Assembly (NCBI GenBank): GCA_015680685.1
Contig: MNCI01022636.1
Coordinates: forward strand, 186,938 to 250,937
Direction: 5' to 3'
From: Gnetum montanum
Lineage: Eukaryota > Streptophyta > Gnetopsida > Gnetales > Gnetaceae
DNA: 64,000 nt
The notes beneath the pieces were generated by a model. It did not search any database, had not been told where the DNA came from, and saw nothing but the letters and a program-made list of their open reading frames with translations. A program made the position numbers and the translations under genes. Positions 21,711 through 33,973 of the stretch are shown here, piece by piece. Each line of letters begins with the position of its first letter. The first letter of the stretch is position 1.

Positions 21711-22464
21711 TGCCCAGGCACACAATTGGGAGGAAGTATTTTAGCAGTGAAGTAGCAAAACTCTTGTAGTCTATTTAAAAGATAGACTATATTCCAAGTG
21801 CCCACTGCAAGAGGTCTAAGTATGGATGGATCTTTATTTGAGAATTGTGTACCTGAGCATACCTTGTGTACAACAATAAAGATGAACTCTTTAATTCATC
21901 CTTGTACCATATGAGATTTTTTTTCTTATGCATTTCTTTTATTTTATTTTCTTATCCATTTATTTTATTCTATTTTATGCACTTTACATTTCTATTATTA
22001 GCACAGGAATTCATTTTGATCAATTAAGAAAATCATTAAATTAGACAAGAATGACCACTTCGAGCATACATGTAATGCCTGGTAGCATAGTAACAATTAG
22101 CATTTGGTGATCTGAGTACTGTTGACTAGTTCAAGATGTGTACAGCAAGTGGGAACAAATGTTGGTGTTAAATTTAGTTAGAACTTAGTTAATGAGTAGT
22201 TAATTTAAATTAGTCACTTAGTTACCTCTCTCCTTCCTTACTAGCATAGAACATAAAAACATAAAAGTTATAAAAATCATATGCCTCAAGCTTACTTAAC
22301 CATACAATCATGAAATACAGGTAAGCTTGGAAAGACAATGTTCAACCATCCCATCCTTGTTCCACAAGGGTGAATAAGCACTTAGTCCTTGGAATTCAAT
22401 CGGATTTTGTGTGAAATGCTCATATTCGTATGGTTGAGCGTAGGGGTTCCTCATGTTTCATCAT

Positions 22465-22480
22465 TGGCACTATTGCCAGG
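22465..22480 (+). promoter_or_regulatory. primer-binding site of B, tRNA-Asp type
   Basis: TGGCACTATTGCCAGG. The 3' end of plant tRNA-Asp calls for TGGCGCCGTTGCCGGG, so this is a decayed match. Copies 2 and 3 have other decayed versions at about 42685-42704 and 51342-51360 (minus). This primer type fits Athila/Tat elements. Confidence 0.65.
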
Positions 22481-22599
22481 TACTTAGTTGTTTGTGCACT
22501 AATTAGAACATAGGAAATCATTCACAACATTGGAAAAAACCATTAGGGTTGATTGTAAAAATAATAAGCAAGAATAAATTGCACACTGAATAGACAAGT

Positions 22600-24480
22600 A
22601 TGTCTCCTTCTTTGTACAAAAGAGCCTCATTGCCTATGTCTGAAACAAGAAAAAATCGGTGACGTAATACTCATGAGATTGATCCACCAGTTCCTCAACA
22701 AGTTTGAGTGGTACATATTCATCCTGATGAGTATATACCAGACTTCACCTTTATCCTCCATCAAGGTGAACAACTGTGTTGGTGAGACTTAGAAGGTAAC
22801 ATAGTGTTACCTCCTAATTGTTCAGTCCCAAGCATGCTTCTTTGTGCCCTCACAAGAATTAGCATGTTGCACTTACATGTAGAATACATTGTGAAAGATC
22901 ATGGCTTAAGAGAATACCATCCCATAGAGGCACAAAATCAAAGAGATTTATAATAGGAGAGACATCATAAGTAGTTAAAGGGTAAGTTGTCCCAGGATTC
23001 CCCACATGTCTTAAGTGAAAATGAGGGTGGTGAACCTACCTCAGGCAGTCGGCCACACAATGATGTTCCTCACCTTGACTTTGGCCAAGGGTTTGTGTAT
23101 TAGAACCTTCATTCCACTATTCATAACCTAGGTTCTAATACCCATGGCCACAAAGGATCTGAAAAAACAACACAAACTCATGATAAAGGTGGACATTTTT
23201 ATCATCACAATCAAGGCCAAGACCATAGAAGAGAAGGTAGTAGACACTATCATGGTGATGATTCTCCTTCTTCCTCACCTTCATCATCTCCTTCATCCTT
23301 TCCTTTAGTATCCAAACGTAGTCATAAGGAAAAACACCATGGGGATAAAGGTAGGCAAAGTGGAAGTCATAGACGAAATAGCTAGGAAAGGGGACAAGTG
23401 CACTCTAGAGTGTCACAACATAGAAGAAGCAAGAGTAGGGAACAACATAGGCATCATAGACACCATGGATGAGATGATCACAATGAACCCCTCCTTGCTA
23501 CTCAAAGTATGTTGGACATAACTAAGGCTATTAGAATTCCAACAAGGCACTAAAAATATAATAGGATCAAGAGATTAGATATGAACAATATCCCACGATT
23601 TGAAGGGGGATACAACGCTGATCCTTAGAATCACTTACAAGCATTACATGATGCATTTTCCTTAAAAAATATATAGAACAAATGGAAAAATCTTAAGTTA
23701 TTTCCATGGACACTAGTCAAAGAAAAGAAAAGCTAGTACTATTTAGAACTAGAATCCATTCATAGGTCAAGTACTATGTTAGAAGTATTTAATGACAAGT
23801 ACCAAACGTACTCCTGAGTGTCTAACTTATGAAAGAAAATCTAAGGCTAGAAACAAGGAGGACATGAACCCTTAAATGCTGCCATAGGCTGATATTATGT
23901 ACTATTACACTATTTTCCTACCCATGGTTATTCATAAGGGATCAACTGTGCCATCTCATGGATGGGCTTAGACATGAAACAAGAAGAACCCTTGGGGACT
24001 TATGCCCAAGGAAGACTATCCGAGTGTAGGTCTCATCAAATTTAAAGACTATTGGAGAAACTTTCTAAGGAAGAAGATGAGATATGGAAGAGAGAAAGTG
24101 TAGAAGAGTATAACTAAGATCCTTCCCTTTGAAAGAGGGGAGTAAGATTTTGTAAGGATGAAGAAGATTCATCACTTGAAGAGATGGTGAATAGGAAAAT
24201 TTTGCCTATCCAAAAGTTGACATTAGAAGTATTGTCAAAGGTAGACCAATTGTGGAATTTCATAATTAATAGGTTTTAATATGTTCTTAAAATAGTAGAG
24301 GATTCTAGAGAGTAAGGTAGTGATCATGAGAAAAAAAAGAAAGAAGCTAAACATGCACATAGCAAGGGTAAGGGAAAATTTGCCATCATTGAAGGGGTTG
24401 TGGATTCAAAAACAGACAATGATAGTGGATGTGAAATATGTTAATATGATCATCCTAAGGGATGTTGCCCTGTAATCTCA
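22600..24480 (+). pseudogene. gag of B copy 1
   Basis: Broken gag. The capsid domain begins near 23581 with 'MNNIPRFEGGYNADP', 'NHLQALHDAFSLKNI' and 'LKLFPWTLV', a Retrotrans_gag pattern. Upstream (23200-23510) is a charged His/Arg/Ser-rich region whose counterpart in copy 2 is 41636-42025. A zinc-knuckle-like 'CEIC.YDHPKGCC' lies near 24430-24470 (C-x2-C-x3-H-x4-C, with a stop inside). Frames shift several times. It would form the particle shell. Confidence 0.65.
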
Positions 24481-25150
24481 CATTTTTAAGACTCTCGGTT
24501 GTATGCACTCAACCCACGATTGAAAAAATGGCAAGCACCCCAAAGTTTACCTTACCACCAAGATAACCCAAGATAGTTCTACCAACCCTTAACGTATTAT
24601 CCAAGCGGAACTCCACCACAACCGATTGAGAAATATCAATAGTGGAAGCACCTATAGTCATGGGGAATGCCACCACCAAGGCAATAGTACCCTTACCAAC
24701 AACTTGACCTGTATGGATATTATGTGCAGTAGCCAATCTCCCCATGTGACTCTACTAGTTACATCACTCCTCAACCTCACTACCAAGCCTATGAGCATTA
24801 TGGGGCTCCCTCTTCTAGGGGTGATATTCCACAAACATAACATCCTTTTCATCTAGGTGCATATCTTCCACTAATATCTCCACTACTACCTACTCCAGCT
24901 ATGCAAGGTGAAAGCCCTACCCATCCCTAGCAACATAATGCCACAAGGGTTGTTAACTCTCAACCTACTTTTGGTTCCAAGAACCACATGAAGAAAAGAC
25001 CTTTCTTTAGAACCAATAGACCAACCAAGCCCTTGTAATCACAAGTAGCTGATTCCTTTGATGCCTTATTATTAATCAAAGCTTCAAAGCCTTCTTCAAC
25101 TCAACCAATGCACTCAATGCATATGGCCATGCCAACACACACCATCACTG
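24481..25150 (+). pseudogene. proline/glutamine-rich gag-pol linker of B copy 1
   Basis: A plus-strand frame rich in P, Y, Q and H ('PHYQAYEHYGAPSSRGD' near 24765-24815). It matches copies 2 and 3 (about 40230-40660 and 48870-49310, minus strand). The minus-strand ORFs at 24509-24745 and 24658-24852 are shadows that look conserved only because the DNA is. Confidence 0.5.
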
Positions 25151-25179
25151 ATTAGATCAAAGTTGGCCACCTTTCGAGG

Positions 25180-25500
25180 GAATTATTTGATCCTGGGAGT
25201 CCTTTGATATACATACAAATTGCTAAAAATGCACTATGCAATAGTATTTTGGATTTAGGTTCTGGTATCAACTTGATTTCTCAAGAAATGTACAAGGCCT
25301 GGAACATTACTCCATTGAAAAAGAGCAACATTTGTTTAAAGTTGGTCAACTAGTCCATCACTATTTCATTGGGACTAGTGGAGGACATTTTTACCACTAT
25401 TTGTGGATGGTCGTACCTAGCTGATTTCCTACTAATTCAAGTGAACAAAAGTAAGGAGGACATCCCAATCATCATGGGAAGAGCACCATCGACGCATACC
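25180..25500 (+). pseudogene. protease domain of B copy 1
   Basis: 'SILDLGSGINLISQEMYK' carries the active-site region in the Athila form D-L-G. It is followed by 'LVEDIFTTICGWSYLADFLLIQV' and 'IIMGRA'. Copies 2 and 3 have the same block at 39682-39966 and about 48340-48600 (minus), where the site reads 'ALLDLGFGVN'. One stop lies in the middle. It would cleave the gag-pol precursor. Confidence 0.7.
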
Positions 25501-26079
25501 TAGGAATCTACGATCTTTCCTTAGAAATATTAAAAGAAAATACATTCAGAAAGATTAAGAAGAAGAAAGTTTCATGCATCACATATACTGACATAAGGTG
25601 TAATTACATGTAATGGTTATGGTTTGTGCAAATTTTAGCATTTCCTTCATGCAATCAATGTGCACAAATGATTAACATACCGAGATGCCTATATGCAGCA
25701 ACCACATAACAAGGAGACACCCAATGGCTGACAAATGATGAAGAAAGTAGTTTAATCATATGCATGGAACCAACTGAGGGTTTGACTTGCACTTACATTG
25801 ATAGAATAGATGCATTAGAGCAAGTCCATTGCCAACTTCCAAGTCTTAACCTTGAAAATGTCAACTGGGGAAAGTTGGAAATCATTGAGAAATTTAAGTA
25901 TGAGCCCCTTGAGCTTAAACCATTGCCCACTGATATGGAATACACGTTCCTTAAAAATGAAAAACTAGTAATTATCAACACTAATCTTGATCCTTCACTT
26001 GGTCATATCCCAAATTAACTAGAATAGATCCTAGGATATGCCAAAATAGGATTTACATCAACCCCTCCATGAACCCTTA

Positions 26080-27340
26080 AAGACAACTATAGAGGTTTTT
26101 GAACCCAAAGATAAAGTAAGTAGTCAAGGAAGAAATTGAACAACTTCTCAATGCTAGGTTCATATACCCCATTGCTAATAGTGAATGGCTTAGCCCCTTA
26201 GTTATTGTGGCTAAAAAGAGAGGAAAATGGAGGGTGTGCATAGATTTCAGGCTACTGAATATTGCAACATTTAAAGATTACTTTCTATTGTCATTTGTTG
26301 ACCAAGTTTTAGACACCATTGTAGGGCATCGCTACTACAGCTTTCTAGATCGATATAGTAGATATAATCAAATACAAATATGCCATGGAAGACCAAGCCA
26401 ATACTACATTTACTAGTCCTTGGAAAACATTTTCATACAAATAGATGCTATTTGGCTTGTGAAATGCCCCTACAATATTTCAATGACTAGTTCTAAGCAT
26501 CTTCGAACAACAGATAGGATATGGTGTAGAAGTCTTTATGGATGATTTCTCCACCTATGGAGCAAACCTTGATCAAGCCTTTGACCAATTAGAGCAAGTG
26601 TTAAAAAAATGTGTAGAAACCAATTTGAGGCTCAACTAGCAAAAAAGTCATTTGATGGCCCAAGAGGGTGTAGTACTACGACACAAAATCTCACACACAG
26701 GGAGAGAGGTAGACCCCGAGAAAATCAAAATTATCCAAGAAATTACCCATCAACTACAAACTGTCAAAGATATTTATTCCTTGAACATATTGGCTACTAT
26801 GGAAGATTTATTGAGAACTTTTCAAAGGTTCCCAAACCATTATTGAAGTTAACAAAAAATGGTGTACCTTTTGAGTGGACCAGGGGATGTGAATTAGCTT
26901 TCCAAACTCTAAAATATAAGCTAGTAGAAACACCCATTCTACAAGCTTCTGACTGATCCAAACCATTTCATATCATGACTAATGCATCCAACTATGCTTT
27001 AGGAGCTCTGTTTACATAGTTAGATGACCAAAAGCATCCTTATTACATCCACTATGCAGGTAGAAGTATCATTGGTGCATAACTTAACTACACTATCATA
27101 GAGAAATAATTAATGGCTGTACTGTTTGCACTAGAAAAGTTTAGACATTATGTATTGGGATATAAAGTATATATACATACAGATCATAGTGAAATCCGGT
27201 TCCTCATGAATAAGGCAATGGTAAGCCCTTGTATCATATGATGGCTTGTTATCTTACAAGAGTTTAATTTAACAATGATTGATCACAAAGGCACTGAGAA
27301 TGTAGTTACTGATCATTTATCTTGATTGTGATAGGACAAC
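26080..27340 (+). pseudogene. reverse transcriptase and RNase H of B copy 1
   Basis: RT starts near 26120 ('EIEQLLNARFIYPIANSEW'). Then come 'KWRVCIDFRLLN' (26220), 'SFVDQVLDTIVGHRYYSFLD' and the catalytic box 'VFMDDFSTYG' near 26530 (the family's Y/F-x-D-D). The connection has 'ISHTGREVDPEKI' and 'YGRFIENFSKVPKPL'. RNase H follows at about 26960-27330 ('NASNYALGALF', 'HYVLGYKVYIHTDH'). Stops and small shifts break it, so it is inactive. Motif order is Ty3/gypsy without a chromodomain signal. Confidence 0.8.
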
Positions 27341-27559
27341 AAAGAGGAAGAGTATCCAATTTCTAATCATTTCCTTGATAAATTCCTCTTTGATAGTGTA
27401 GTGAATAATCAATCACCCATGGAGAGAAACTGGTACAATAGCATTCTTACCTATATCCTCATCCAACAAACACCATAAGAGTTAAACCTTAAGAATAAAA
27501 AATAGTTTCTTCATCGAGCCAAGTACTTTATGAAGATCAATGAGAAAATTTACAAATTG

Positions 27560-28740
27560 TGTCCCCATGGCTTGGTTCAATGGTGTGTTCCCAATATAGA
27601 TCAATTTCGAGTTCTCCAAAACACTCATGAGGGTCCTTGTCAGGGTCATTACACTATAACATGAATGGTCATTAAGATCCTACTTGAAGGATATTATTGG
27701 CCTACATTATTTCGAGATGCCCATAATTTTGTCCAATCTTGTGAGCATTCTCAATGTGATGGCAAAATGATAGCTACAATGGAGGCTCTGCAACAATGGA
27801 TCCAACCATTAGAACTCTTCGACATGTTTGGAAATTGATTTTATGGGGCCAATTACACCAATTTCCAATGGAAAAACCTATATCACTTTTGTTGTTGATT
27901 ATCTAACTAAATGCATAGTAGTAGCTATTGTTAAGGATTTTACATCATCTATAGCTAGACGATTTGTTCAACAACAAAACATAAATAGGTTTAGTGTGCC
28001 TCATGCACTTATTTCAAACAATGGTACCCACTTCATTGGTGCAACGTTTTAGAAATTAATGCAACACTTAGCAGTTGAGCATAAATTAACTACACCATAC
28101 CAACCCCAAGCAAACAATCAAGTAGAAGTCACCAATAGGGAGATTACGAAGATATTGATAAGAACAATTAGCACATTTAGGTAGGAGTAGAGCACTAAAC
28201 TAAACAATGATCTTTGGGCATATCACTCCACATGGAAACTCCCTGCAGTATACTCTCCCTATGAGGTAGTGTACAGTAAATTACCAATGCTTTCTATTCA
28301 AATTGAACTCCATACACTATCCACAGCATATGACCTCAACCTTGACCTTGATCTAGTATAGAGACAATGGTTAGTAGCCCTTAACTTGCTAGATGGAAAT
28401 TGATTAGCTACCCTATCATCTAATGAATTGCACAAGGCCTTCAATAAAAAATGTCATGACCTAAGAATTAGGAAAGTTAAATATCAACTAGGAGATAAGG
28501 ATCTCTATTGGAATCCCTCACATGTGCCACAACATACTAAATTTCAAACACTATGTTTATGCAAATTTTCCTTTAAGGGCCATGATAATATACAAACTTG
28601 AGAGCCAAAATCAAAATGTTTTGGTCAACATGCAACAAACCAAACCTTTCCAAGAGCTTAGGACAGCCAGTACACATGCTACGTCTCTTGATGGACAACC
28701 TTGCTCACTATTTTTGATCTCCTCCTTCTAACTTAGTCAT
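27560..28740 (+). pseudogene. integrase of B copy 1
   Basis: The zinc-binding region is near 27620-27770 ('HEGPCQGHYT' and 'CEHSQCDGKM', the HHCC finger). The core has the first acidic residue in 'MEIDFMGPI' (27828). The second is lost: 'LISNNGTHF' has Asn where copy 2 keeps Asp. The Glu is in 'NNQVEVTNREI' near 28120. The tail near 28540-28700 reads 'FQTLCLCKFSF' and 'LVNMQQTKPF'. Stops interrupt it. It would insert element cDNA. Confidence 0.75.
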
Positions 28741-28789
28741 GGGGAATATGGCCACCTATGCTAACTATTCTAGGCCCTCAATTCTTTTT

Positions 28790-29900
28790 GAATTTTTATT
28801 TTACACATTTTTTGTTTTACAAATTCTTTAAAATTTTCTTGTTTTTTTTTTATACCATTGTTCATGTTTTTACTGTTTCTTTGTTTGTTTGATTTACTTT
28901 TATTCATCATCTAATAAGTGCTCATGATAGTGGATTGAATTATATAATATTGATTGCTAATGTTTGGTTTTTACCTTTGAATTATGATGTTGATATTAAG
29001 GTATGGTTCTTTTGGTAAAATAGGCAATGAGTCCACATCGTCCACTCATCCATACAACTCTATGATCTCTTTGGCTTGGACCTGTATAGTCCCATTTTTC
29101 TAAGTAAACTTGTTAATGAATTGATTGTTGGGTATTTTTCAAACCAAGGAAAGACTCAAAAGATGAAAAGGGTGTGACTTCAAGGGGATTAGATGCATTT
29201 GTGCTAGCCATTCTCTTAGGTGCTTGGATTCTTTTTCTTTGGTTTTCCACCATTCTAAGATTCTTCAAATATCAGGAAGTTGAGTGAATAAAAATAAGTC
29301 TTTGCATGATGTGGTTCTCACACATAAACATCAAGAGAAAAGAAAAGAGAAAAATGTGAAAATTCAAAGTACACCCTTTAGACATAATAAAGCAATATAG
29401 GCTACAAGCACTTGTTATGACACTGAAAAGACATGTTACCCATGCTTGAAGGTTCTCTTTAACTACAGTCCTTTCCTACTTCCTACTTCTCCATCTCACT
29501 CTCCTTGGGATGGTGGTTGCTCTTTGTGAAAGCATTCTTGTTACCTTAAGAGGATGGATTGGCCAAGTATACTGATGTGAGTTCATTGAATGTGGTCGGT
29601 TTAAGTCTGGATTTGGGATGAGTTCTACACAAGGGGCTTTACACAACCTTATTCTTAGGATTCCATTCAATTCTCTCCTCTCCATATTTCTTTCCATTTT
29701 TCACCTCATTGTCAATTTTATTATTAGTCCATTATGGGTTGATGCATTGTTTTTCTTAGGTGAATTCTTTTGGATAAGTTTTTAACTCTTGCTTCCAAAT
29801 GACATTCCTAGAGCCTATGGACTCTTTGGTTTGTGGGTTTGTGAGGGCATAAAGGGCATGAGCCTACTTTGGGGAGGACCCACTAACATTTCTTTTTGGT
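28790..29900 (+). pseudogene. third region of B copy 1, hydrophobic (env-like position)
   Basis: Between integrase and the polypurine tract is about 1.9 kb, more than a plain 3' UTR needs. Its first 1.1 kb encodes, across broken frames, several strongly hydrophobic stretches (for example 'AFVLAILLGAWILFLWF' near 29185-29240, and 29500-29760). The clearest equivalent frames are in copy 2 (36123-36461, 35968-36156 and 35712-35915, minus). Athila elements often carry an env-like membrane ORF here. No signal peptide or cleavage site could be shown, and AT-rich DNA often gives hydrophobic frames. Confidence 0.35.
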
Positions 29901-30659
29901 GCAATTGTTAACTTCTTTCCCTTAAAAATTTCCTATAATCAATCATTTCTTGTTTCATCCCCATCCATGACATCCATTTTATTGACGTTGCCATTGATAT
30001 TTTTCATCTTTCTTGTTCCTGATATTTTTCCATCTTATAGCTACTGGAGTTTCACTCTTATTCACGGGGGCCCTAGCATAAATTTTTTAATTTTTTCATT
30101 TTACTAATTGCCTAAACCCTACACCTTGTCTAGTTGCCAATGATAAATCTCCAAACCAGTTTATGCCATAACCACAACTCAGCTAATGCGCTTCATAGTA
30201 AGGAAACATATAACTGCATTGTGGATTATCTATCCTTGCTCATTTGTGACTGTGTTGTGTGTGTAGATGGTGATCATACAAACAATGGACTGGGATTGGA
30301 GAAAGCAATCAAGATGGATTGGAACTGGAGAATTTATGAAAGGAGCAAGTTTGATGGCATGGCTATGGATAAATAATGTAAGGTGCAAACTTTGCATTGG
30401 CAGAAACACGCTCCATCTTCTTTCTCTCTCTTTTTTTCTCTTCAAGCTACCAAATAAAGGCTTGGATGTCATTTATGTATGAGTGTTCACCACAATGGTC
30501 ATGAACACTAATGTTGTAATATGCTTATTGATCCATCCATTGGTCACATTGAGTCTATCATCACATTCCACCATCAGTTGTTAATTAGTCAATAATCCCA
30601 TACCTTCCCAATATTTTGTAAGGAACTAGAGGACTAGTTTTCATTCAGTTGTGGGAGTA
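29901..30659 (+). other. B copy 1 3' untranslated region and polypurine tract
   Basis: No gene recognised. 30134-30500 is well conserved in copies 2 and 3 (about 35090-35400 and 43740-44060, minus). The tract GTTGTGGGAGTA (30648-30659) precedes the LTR; copies 2 and 3 read ATGGGGGTA and GTGGGAGTA. Confidence 0.6.
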
Positions 30660-31502
30660 TGATGAGAGTGGTTACTCTAGTGGTTACTTTAGTAGTTATT
30701 CTAATTATTAGAGTAGTTGCTCCCAAGCCTATAAATATAGTACCCATGTGCAAAATTAGGAGGAATTCCTTTAGCAGTCAAATAGCAAAACTCTTGTAGT
30801 CTGTTTGAAAGTTAGAGTATTTTTCAAGTGCTTGCAGTAGGAGGTCTAAGTATGGATGAATCTTTATTTGAGCATTGTGTACCAAAGCACACCTTGTGTA
30901 CAATAATAAAGACAAGCTCTTCAATTCATCCTTGCAGCACTCGATATTTTTTTCTTACACATTTCTTTTATTTTATTTTCTTATGCATTTATTTTATTTT
31001 ATTTTATTTTATTTTATGCACTTTACATTTTTGTTATTAGCACAACAATTAATTTTGATCAATTAAGAATATCATTAAATTACTCAAGCACGACCACTTC
31101 GAACATGCGTGTAATGCTTGGTAACCCAATAACAATTAGTTTTTGGTAATCCTAGTAGTGTTGCACTGGTCAAGATGTGTATGGAAAGTGGGAATGGATG
31201 CTAGTGTTAGGATTAGTTAGAACTTAGTTAATGAGTAGTTAAGTTAAATTAGTCACTTAGTTACCTCTCTCATTCCCTACTAGTGCAGGACATAAAAACA
31301 TAAAAGCTATAAAAATCATATGCCTCAAGCTTACTTAACCAAACAATCATCACATACAAGTAAGCTTGGGAAGACAAATATTAACCAACCCATCCTTATT
31401 CCACAAGAGCGCATAAGCACTTAGTCCTTGGAATTTGACTAGATCATGCATGAAACACTCGTATTTATATGGTTAAGCGTAAGGGTACCTTGCCGCTTGT
31501 CA
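30660..31502 (+). mobile_element. B copy 1 3' LTR
   Basis: 843 bp with a shortened U3 array (about 30664-30720), TATA at 30729-30740 and an expanded ATTTT microsatellite at about 30988-31017. It ends TTGTCA at 31502. The next bases are AATGC, not GTAGC, and element A does not resume. Confidence 0.75.
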
Positions 31503-33725
31503 AATGCCAAAAGTAGAAAACCTAAAGGAACACTCTCAAAGAATGATCTGAATACACTATTCTATATCAATAAATTATTTTCTTTCTCTTTATGCACTTT
31601 CTTTATTATTTCCTTCATGCATTATGTCGAATATTACATATATTTGACATTTTTTATATGTTCTTCTTATGCATATTATGTAATATAATGTATATTTGAT
31701 ATTTTCCATGACATACAGGGATGGGATGTCATAATTGGTATCAAAACAAATCATGAACCAAGGACCGAACAAAACCATGGACCAACTACAACATGAATCT
31801 AATGATGAACCAAGCCATGATATAGAGAAAGTCATTGATTGTCGCTAGATGCACCATATGTCTAAGATATCCCACCAACCAACAAAAAATGCCTTTCATG
31901 GATATCATTGATCATAGAAAATCTAACTATGCCTTATCAAGATTCATCAATGATAAGAGATTTTGGTGAAACAAGGTTACACCAATCCCTGTAAATTTTA
32001 CTCATCTAAGTACTATAAATATTAATTAATTAAGGACATTCTTGATTTTCTCCTAAAAGGTTAGTAACCATGACCTAAATTGATCTTGTTTTCTTGAAAA
32101 TCATTTTCCTAAGTAACTTATAGTCATTTATAAGTTATCATGTCATCCACACATCAATTCAGTAATGTTGTTTTGGTAGAATAAGCTAGTGAACATTACA
32201 AAATATTGGAAAATTCAACTTCATTTTTGATACTTAAAACCATGTCTAAGGCATAGTGCTGATTGGGATGATTCCAATGGTATAAATTTCATCTTGATTA
32301 GACTTACAGTTTTAAAGATATCATGTTTTAAGTTTCTTATTATTTGTGCATTCAAATAATATTAAATTATTAGAATTATTAACTTATTATTTAGAAAAAC
32401 TATGAAAATTTTACTATTGGGAATTAACCTAGAATCACCATTTATCCATATCCAACCCCCACCTTGTGTCTGCTGAACCACAATTTTAACTACTGAGGTA
32501 GGGTAGAATAAAATAATAATAAAAATTAAAATAAAATGTTTAACACGAGTTTATGGGGTCGAACCCAAGCCCCCAAAGTTTTAATTTTAATAGATATAAA
32601 TACATCATTTTTAAGAAATTAATAAATAAAATAATATATTTATTAAAAAATTCATAGGTCATGTTGGCCTATAAAACCCTCCAAGGATCTAAATTTAAGA
32701 TTAATATTCCTATATCATAAAATAAACATGTAATTAATAAAAATTATTGATTCGAAGCATAAATAAAAGGTACAATATGGTGTAGGAAAATTCTATAATA
32801 TTAGCATTAGTAATTAAATAAATATAATTATATGAAAATGAGAAACCCGTGTGCCTATAAGGAGATGATCCTAATGATACTTGGTTTACCATAATGAGAC
32901 TTCTAGAAACAAAGTTATTCATCTTAAAATTTTATTTAAATATATTCTAAAAATAATATTAAAATAATAATATTTAATAAAGTAAAAATATATAATAAAA
33001 TAATAGTATTTTATCCTTAAAAGTATAGAGGACATTAAAATAAAGAATTACCCTTGTGAGATCTCTGAAAATATGGCAAAAACAAAAATTTCATATCATA
33101 CTTTATTATGAAACCAAAAATTAAATTTTTTACTTATATCCACTAAGATCCCTTGGATCTATCATACCAGTTTTAGAATTCCTTTTATGAAATATATTTT
33201 AATTGCTAATTTAGTGTTTCCTTGTAGAATCAAATCTATGACATAAGGTTACTAGGCCAAGAATCTTATTACTAAGTCAACACCTCATTATTTATTTATA
33301 AGGAAAGGTATATGGTTCAAATATTTAAAATTTGTATTGTCTCCTATTTTATAAAGGTACAAAATATACAACAAATATGGGGTAGATTCCATAGGTCCAT
33401 CGTTAATAAAAATGAAGCATCTATCATCTCAAGGTCTACCCGTGATATCTTTTATGGCTACCCTATGCTTTCTCTATTAAAATGCAAGAAAACTCAAAAC
33501 CCCTTAAATAAGAAGTATTATTTTATTTCTATATACATAGAGTATATAAGGTTTTAGATAACAAATGTGAGGATATAGGCCAATAAATTTGTTAATTAAA
33601 TATTTAAAATTATTTGAATCTCTAGAAATACCACAAACATTTCAAAAATATAAATATTTTATGTGTGATCTAGGAACACATAAAAAATAGATATTGGTTT
33701 TTCCTCACTATTAAGATGAATTGAT
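31503..33725. other. central spacer of the inverted repeat; AT-rich, mostly non-coding
   Basis: Unpaired DNA between the arms, and probably A's original 3' flank. At 31508-31733 it looks like the end of another LTR (AATAAA near 31570, end GGGATGTCA), followed by TTGGTATCAAAAC at 31735, close to the initiator-Met primer site TGGTATCAGAGC. A Pro/Gln/Asn-rich leader follows. From about 32000 to 33725 I see only AT-rich sequence with short ORFs and no repeat family I can name. Confidence 0.5.
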
Positions 33726-33968
33726 TGTAACAACAAAAAACTTTAGTGTTTGAGAATTGAAAAATCCTATGCAAAATAGTTTAAATTCAGAATCCATGGG
33801 CCTTAAAAGGATCCAAAGTGTCTCAAATAGTCTTTCCAAGAACTTGAGGACTTAGGGGATCTATTACTAAGTATGTAAACGTAATTATGTGAAAACATAA
33901 GAAACAATGATCTAAATGCTATATCTAATAATAGAAAGATGGAAAAATAATATGGCAAAACAAGAAAG
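33726..33968 (-). mobile_element. 3' LTR of element A, last part (right arm)
   Basis: On the minus strand it continues A's LTR from the B target site: CTTTCTTGTTTTGCC matches the uninterrupted LTR relative at about 57625. It ends GTTGTTACA at 33726. With 52340-53205 it makes the LTR that B split. Its left-arm partner is missing. Confidence 0.6.
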
Positions 33969-33973
33969 GCTAC
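33969..33973. repeat. target-site duplication of B array (GCTAC), inner side
   Basis: GCTAC is the complement of GTAGC. It matches the outer side (52335-52339, GCTAT, one change) and the left arm (21503-21507). Confidence 0.8.

Larger units (their letters stand above)
21508..22463 (+). mobile_element. B copy 1 5' LTR
   Basis: 956 bp. U3 has a repeat array (21512-21690) and a TATA box; an AATAAA lies near 21866. It is followed at once by the primer site. It pairs with LTR 51361-52334 in the other arm, including the order of U3 repeat units near the outer end. Confidence 0.85.
21508..31502 (+). mobile_element. element B copy 1: Athila-like Ty3/gypsy retrotransposon
   Basis: About 10 kb. LTR 21508-22463, tRNA-Asp-type primer site, gag, protease, RT, RNase H, integrase, a hydrophobic third region, polypurine tract, LTR 30660-31502. 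LTR ends are TGATGAG and CTCATCA (decayed to TTTCATCA and TTGTCA here). All genes are broken by stops. The left flank is A LTR with GTAGC; the right flank is AATGC followed by unrelated sequence, so the two sides do not match. Confidence 0.85.

Noticed and set aside
24509-24745. A 76-78 codon frame conserved at three places (24509 minus, 40425 plus, 49072 plus)
   Set aside because: It is the antisense of the proline-rich gag-pol linker of B. Conservation reflects the shared element, and the sense strand carries the recognised coding.
32440-32580. tRNA-like or SINE-like look: GGGTTCGACCCC near CTCAGTAG on the minus strand
   Set aside because: A B-box-like and an A-box-like motif are present but in the wrong order and spacing for a tRNA or a tRNA-derived SINE, and no cloverleaf could be drawn.
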